From Paratinospora sagittata (Eukaryota > Streptophyta > Magnoliopsida > Ranunculales > Menispermaceae), in NCBI GenBank assembly GCA_035771175.1, contig CM069590.1:57233683-57297682 (forward strand): DNA of 64,000 nucleotides, written 5' to 3'. The position numbers were made by a program, and so were the translations under genes. Below the pieces are notes generated by a model. That model was not told where the DNA came from, searched no databases, and saw nothing but the letters and a program-made list of their open reading frames with translations. This document shows, piece by piece, positions 59,501 to 64,000 of this stretch; positions within the stretch are counted from its first letter, which is position 1; each line of letters opens with the position of its first letter.

Positions 59501-62500
59501 CAAAGTTTTCAATCACAAATTTTGTTGAAAAACAAGTTTTCCTAAAAACAAGCACAGTCCAAATATGAAGAATAGTCACCATCTAAGCAGGAAATCAATG
59601 ATCAGACTGACCTCAAAAGATGCAGTTTTCAATTTCAGGGTCAACGTTCGACCAGAGAGACTTTCTTTTTCCATGTCACTTGATAATGTTACTGCAATGT
59701 CCGCTGCAAGCAAAAGCAAAGGAATATAAATCATTCAAGGAGGTCTCCTAGTCTGAAGTTTCCTAAAATTTAGAAAAATGCCAACCTAACCAAAGTAGAG
59801 TGACATCTCTCGAGTCTTGATGGTCGATGAGTGATAATGTAAGATCAAAACTTAATCAGAAGAATATATGTCAAGGCAATTCATATATGCATTTCAAAAC
59901 ATAAGTATAAATATTTAATAGTGTTACTAATGCATTAAGACAATGCCTTGGTGATTTACCTCATTTAGGTGATCCCAAAAAAAAAAAGAGTTTCACCTCA
60001 TGCCACCAAGGTGGCTGCTTTCAATGTTGGGTTTTGATACGTCAAACTAGCTTATGGACCACACAGGTTGGACGTATGGCCCTCACCCAAGCATGAAACA
60101 TCCCATAGTTCACACCACAGGGAATATTTTGTAGAAAACCAACTCGAGGAGTGTCATAGGTGTGGTCAAAATACTTGAACCAGGTTGGATACATAACTAT
60201 GCTTTAGCCAAAACGGTAGAGGTTAGGTGTTGGGGAAGTGTGAGGGTAGCTCATGCCACTTACTATTTATTTAGGCACAAAAATCCTGAAATTAACTATC
60301 ACTCACATTTTTTTTTTCAAATCATGGAATGTAAATGCTCAAATTAATTGCAGCACGGCCTTAGATTTTTGCACTTCCACTTTTTCCTTTCATGCCTATG
60401 CAACCGTCAAGGGATCAACTAACCTTAATCTGCTCATCTCTTTTGTTTTCTTTTTTTTTTTTTTTTAAATGGATACTTACAGATTTTTTGTAAAGAAATT
60501 TTGAGGCTGTCTATGCTGCCATTGGGGCATGATTTAAACCTTGAAAAAAACCCAAAAAGAAAAATTCAGATTGCAAAAAACAACTTTTCATTGTTTTCAA
60601 AAAACAACCTAATTACTAAGCAACATTCAAAAAGATAATCTTTAAATTCAATGAACAAAATACTCACTCAAATAGCCCCACATGACCCATGAGAAAAAAA
60701 TTGTGATTTATATATGTAAAACTCTTTTTAACCACTATTGCATACCAAAGCCTTTTCTAAGAGTCTGAGGTATGGGAAAGTAAAATTGAGGTAGCATAAG
60801 TCTAAAACCAAACAATATCAAGTGACAAAGGGTTGTTACAAGTTGTATCAAAGCCACTACATGGCTGGAAGTGTGCCCACAAGAACATCGGCCTCCTAAG
60901 GGTGGTGGATTGTAATAATCCCACATCATCTAAGGGGAATAACATTTATGAACCACATATGTGAGATTCAGTCCAACCTGTGTCGAGGATTTTTTTCAAG
61001 AGCCCAAGTGGTCAGGAACCAGCACCTAGGCAGGATAAGTCTAAAGCAAGACAATAACGGAGGGCTAGAGGTTATTACACTTATAACTTACTCTTTTTGT
61101 TTAAGAATACAGAAAACTATATCCAAATCACAAACAAAGTAGGGCCTTGATCTTTCTACCCAGGGCAAGGTAATTGTGAGCTCTAGCTTCATCACCATTT
61201 GTTGACATATGGATGAGGAAATAAAGAAAATAAGTAGAACCAGACAAGTAATGAGTTGAAGGCTTTGAAAGATATGAAAATTGCTCAAATGAAGATCTTT
61301 TATAGAATGGTTATTATCTTGAAGGAGAATGTGTTAGGATATGCTGGTGTTAAGATTTGGCACAGTATGCTTTGGTTTTAAATTTTGATTCCAGTACTAT
61401 TTTAATAAAGCTAGCAAAGGTGTACTTAAGCAAGCCATCGTTCCAGACTATAACCAGAGATTCATTTAGCTGTATTCAATATTTAGCATTCTAATAGAGT
61501 CAGCGAAGATAATAAAACACCAGAGGAAAAACACAACTAATAATAAATGGAATGAAATCAAATATTGTGCATACTAGAAATTTGACAAGGTAAAGGAATG
61601 GTAAAACAGAATACGCCTCATAAAAACAGGGGAACTAGTGAGCAGACATAATAACTATGAACTTATTTACCTAATTTTTTATAAAGTAAAGCTTCATTGT
61701 TGGTGGCTGAAAATGTTCTCTCACTACTTATACTTTTTTGTGACCTGACTTCAGGAGGATCTGTTTTTCCTAAGCCCAGTCCCACAGACAGAAAGAAGTC
61801 TACAAGAAAAATAGAAAGACATTGCCCCCAGATCAGACACAAGTTGAGAAAGATCATGATTATGATACCAGAAAGAAAATTGGTCACCTGCAATGGGTAA
61901 AAGTATGAGAGCATTCATAACAAAAGTTTTATTTTTTACCCAAAACAAATCCAGCAACTAGAGAATGTAAAATAAAAGGATCAATATACCAGGAATATAG
62001 TCTAAGACCTCGGCACAAAATCAATATACCAGTAATATAGACTAAGGCCTTGGCACAAAAATTTCATCAGATTTCAAATAAGATGGAGTAACAAACAAAT
62101 ACCACTTATTAAACCTCCATCGATAATAAAAAGTATAAAACAAATTAGAGATGCAGTATACTCTGAAATAAAAATCTATCTTCGGAGGGATGGCATTTGG
62201 CCATACCCAGTTGGTCAAGTTCAAGCAGCCACCAGCCTCTTTTGACCATACCTACTAATTTAGTAAATGAACAAACTATTGTTAAGCTGTTAAGGTAAAG
62301 CCAAGGCAATTTACCTTGCTTACATGTGGTGGTACCTAGTCTAAACAATTATGATCAAATAAATTTCATAATCTATATAGATATGAAACTTTGAATTTAA
62401 TATAGCATACTGAGTTTTTGAAACTTAAAATATAATTATTGTTATTTATTAATTGAAATTTCACAGACCAGCATGCCGACCTGCAGAAGAATGAGAAAAC

Positions 62501-63680
62501 AGCGCACATAGGAAAGCACACTTTTGCAGCATCTCCTCACATGTGCTGATTCCAAGAACAGCACTCAGAATACGTTCAGTGACCCGACCAATGCCCCCAA
62601 TCTATATCCAAAGTTATTCACTCAGTTCGTTAAATTTGAAATTTATAGGATATAAAACATTCAGTATGAAGTGTGAACAAAAACATAACAGAAACAATAG
62701 GAATATACCTAAGCAGTTAATGGCAAACCTTAAACCTTCTAGGAACAACATAATACAAGCATTTTTGCTTTGGTGAGGTGTCAATACATTGAATGGAAAA
62801 ATGTCAGTGCAGAAGCATAGTTGCAGTCATCCACCATCTCTAACCAAATTGTTGGGTTTTACAAACAGAGTAGCAAGCCATAAAAGATAATGTCACACTT
62901 GTCAGCATGCCATCATGTCAAACAGTTCAAAGATGCTTCACTAATTTTTATGCCACAAATCTTTATTTTTTTCTCTTTTTTAAGAGATGTGGAATTTAAA
63001 AAAAATAAATGTTTCCCAGTTTGCTCTAAGCATGTAAAAGAAAGAAAAAGAAAAAAAAAAGATGGAAGAATGGATCCAGGTCCCCCTTTTATACCAATGT
63101 AAGTCTTAAGATATTCTCATTTATCACAATAATTAAAGAATAAAGAGCCATTAAAACAATTAAAACTAAAACGAAGAAGTCTTACCACCTGCCAATGAAT
63201 TGCCTCGGTTATTTAAGTTGAAAACAACTAAGTGATTGCCTACTAGATAGACGCCTTGACACAGCAGCTCATTAGATAAGAGACTAGGCAATATTTAAAA
63301 GAAGCAGAAAAGCATGTTTCAGTGTCTAATACTGTTTCAGATATACTTTACAAAGAGATGTGTGCAAACAAGAAGCAACATTTTTAATTAACCGTGGCCC
63401 TAAGTGTGGAGCTCTATTTAATGCCACGGCTGAATCGGTTGCTTGCATGGATGTGTCAAAATCAATTTCGAGTATGAGTAGATTAGCAAGTAAAACTTTC
63501 ATTATTGCATAAAAGAGGAGAAAATGTCACTTCAAACAATAACTAACAATCTTCCATAATAAAATTAGACAAGACCAAAATTACCTTTCTTATGGGAAGT
63601 GACGAGATAAATGTCATGACAGCCATCCGGTCATTTGGCAAAACAAACTGCCCATTTGGCTTGTTTATATCTGAGCAAAC
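56121..63680 (-). CDS. POLK: DNA polymerase kappa (Y-family translesion polymerase), 3' part
   Basis: Error-prone polymerase that copies past DNA lesions in the nucleus. Eight exons are visible: 63585-63680, 62481-62601, 61671-61799, 59612-59703, 58289-58400, 57487-57842, 56655-56971 and 56121-56247. All are GT-AG and join in phase to 449 residues; earlier exons with the catalytic palm lie beyond the right edge. Visible in order: NKPNGQFVLPNDR and the helix-hairpin-helix IGGIGRVTERIL (thumb); FFLSVGLGLG; SISSERTFS; the little-finger domain (RTLTLKLKTASFEVRTRA to LRLIGIRMSRF); a PCNA-binding PIP box QKKLTSFI; a C2H2 ubiquitin-binding zinc finger (CALC...EHSDYH); a basic KRKKQK; and a C-terminal PIP-like PIDMFFIK. 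The core matches polymerase kappa, not eta. The 2-kb intron 59704-61670 contains repeat-like DNA near 60770-61090. Confidence 0.94.
56470..56538. repeat. Compound microsatellite (AAT)n-(AATCAT)n in the last POLK intron
   Basis: About ten AAT units pass into about seven hexanucleotide AATCAT units. The hexamer probably arose by one T-to-C change within the AAT run, followed by slippage. Confidence 0.85.
61979..62060. repeat. Tandem duplication of about 42 bp in a POLK intron
   Basis: ATCAATATACCAG, AATATAG, CTAAG and GGCACAAAA recur in order in two adjacent units with a few mismatches. It lies between the exons at 61671-61799 and 62481-62601. Confidence 0.75.
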
Positions 63681-64000
63681 CTAAGATAGGAACGGAAGAA
63701 ACCTCAAATAAATAGAGCTATTGCTTCCATCAAAAATTATATTAAAACATAATAATCACTTAACAACCAAAAAAAGAGGCAAAATTAGGAATGAAATATG
63801 AGAAAACATGGTTAAAATCTTTTAGAAACACAGGAAGTGGTACCAAACATATTTCCATTTAAAGATATGACAAAACCTATTCATGGACCCTGTGTACAGG
63901 AGTTTCTTTTTATCTGATCAGGAGAGAGATTTTTTTTTTCTTTTTTTTGGTTAAGGAGAACAGAGATCATGCAAGGTTTTCCACGGCACATTATTTTTCT
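63681..64000 (-). other. POLK intron running off the right edge
   Basis: This precedes the exon at 63585-63680 on the minus strand (acceptor TTAG at 63684-63681). I found no further POLK exon in these 320 bp; they hold T-rich runs near 63930-63950. Confidence 0.6.

Noticed and set aside
56121..63680. Initial reading as DNA polymerase eta because of the EHSDYH zinc finger
   Set aside because: The HhH, SERTF and little-finger segments (NKPNGQFVLPN, SLPIRKIGGIG, LRLIGIRMSRF) match polymerase kappa; only the finger looks eta-like.
1..64000. CRISPR arrays, operons, bacterial insertion sequences, rRNA genes
   Set aside because: Nothing of the kind is visible; the window is plant nuclear DNA with spliced genes.

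Overview
This is nuclear DNA from a dicot plant. The genes carry plant-type GT-AG introns, and the proteins are plant families: strigolactone receptor D14, a calmodulin-regulated Ca2+-ATPase, a plant-type VDAC and RPL26. The intergenic DNA is AT-rich and holds plant Copia, Gypsy, LINE and SINE remains. A woody rosid is a reasonable guess, but the sequence does not prove a species.

Layout. 1-1708: first coding exon and part of intron 1 of an ACA Ca2+-ATPase (minus). 8367-9288: D14 (plus, two exons). 10.4 kb: LINE RNase H remnant. 11121-16507: a structurally complete Tnt1-like Copia element with 559-bp LTRs and perfect 5-bp target duplications; its gag-pol frame has no frameshift but five internal stops. 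16.5-23.8 kb: gene-poor, with local duplications and a possible solo LTR. 23783-29707: a second, wrecked Copia element. It holds a truncated reverse-strand Gypsy element, and both hosts hold members of one small foldback family with TG...CA ends; two of the three copies carry a tRNA-like loop. 33075-34359: ARM-repeat protein (minus). 36524-41085: four-exon basic, Arg-rich protein (minus). 42676-47244: VDAC (plus, six exons). 48045-48937: plastid-type GNAT (minus). 50580-51674: F-box/kelch-like protein (minus). 54840-55280: RPL26 (minus). 56121-63680 and beyond the right edge: 3' two-thirds of DNA polymerase kappa (minus).

The host genes are ordinary and do not form a pathway; they are independent neighbours in a gene island (33-64 kb) beside a transposon-rich stretch (10-30 kb). 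Exon joins were worked out by hand from GT/AG sites and reading phase; each multi-exon model closes in phase and gives a protein of family-like length. The least ordinary item is the foldback family at 25801-26509 and 28526-28784: near-palindromic elements starting TGTCAC, two with a pol III-type A/B-box segment in the loop, and one with a clean 5-bp target duplication inside a Copia RNase H region.
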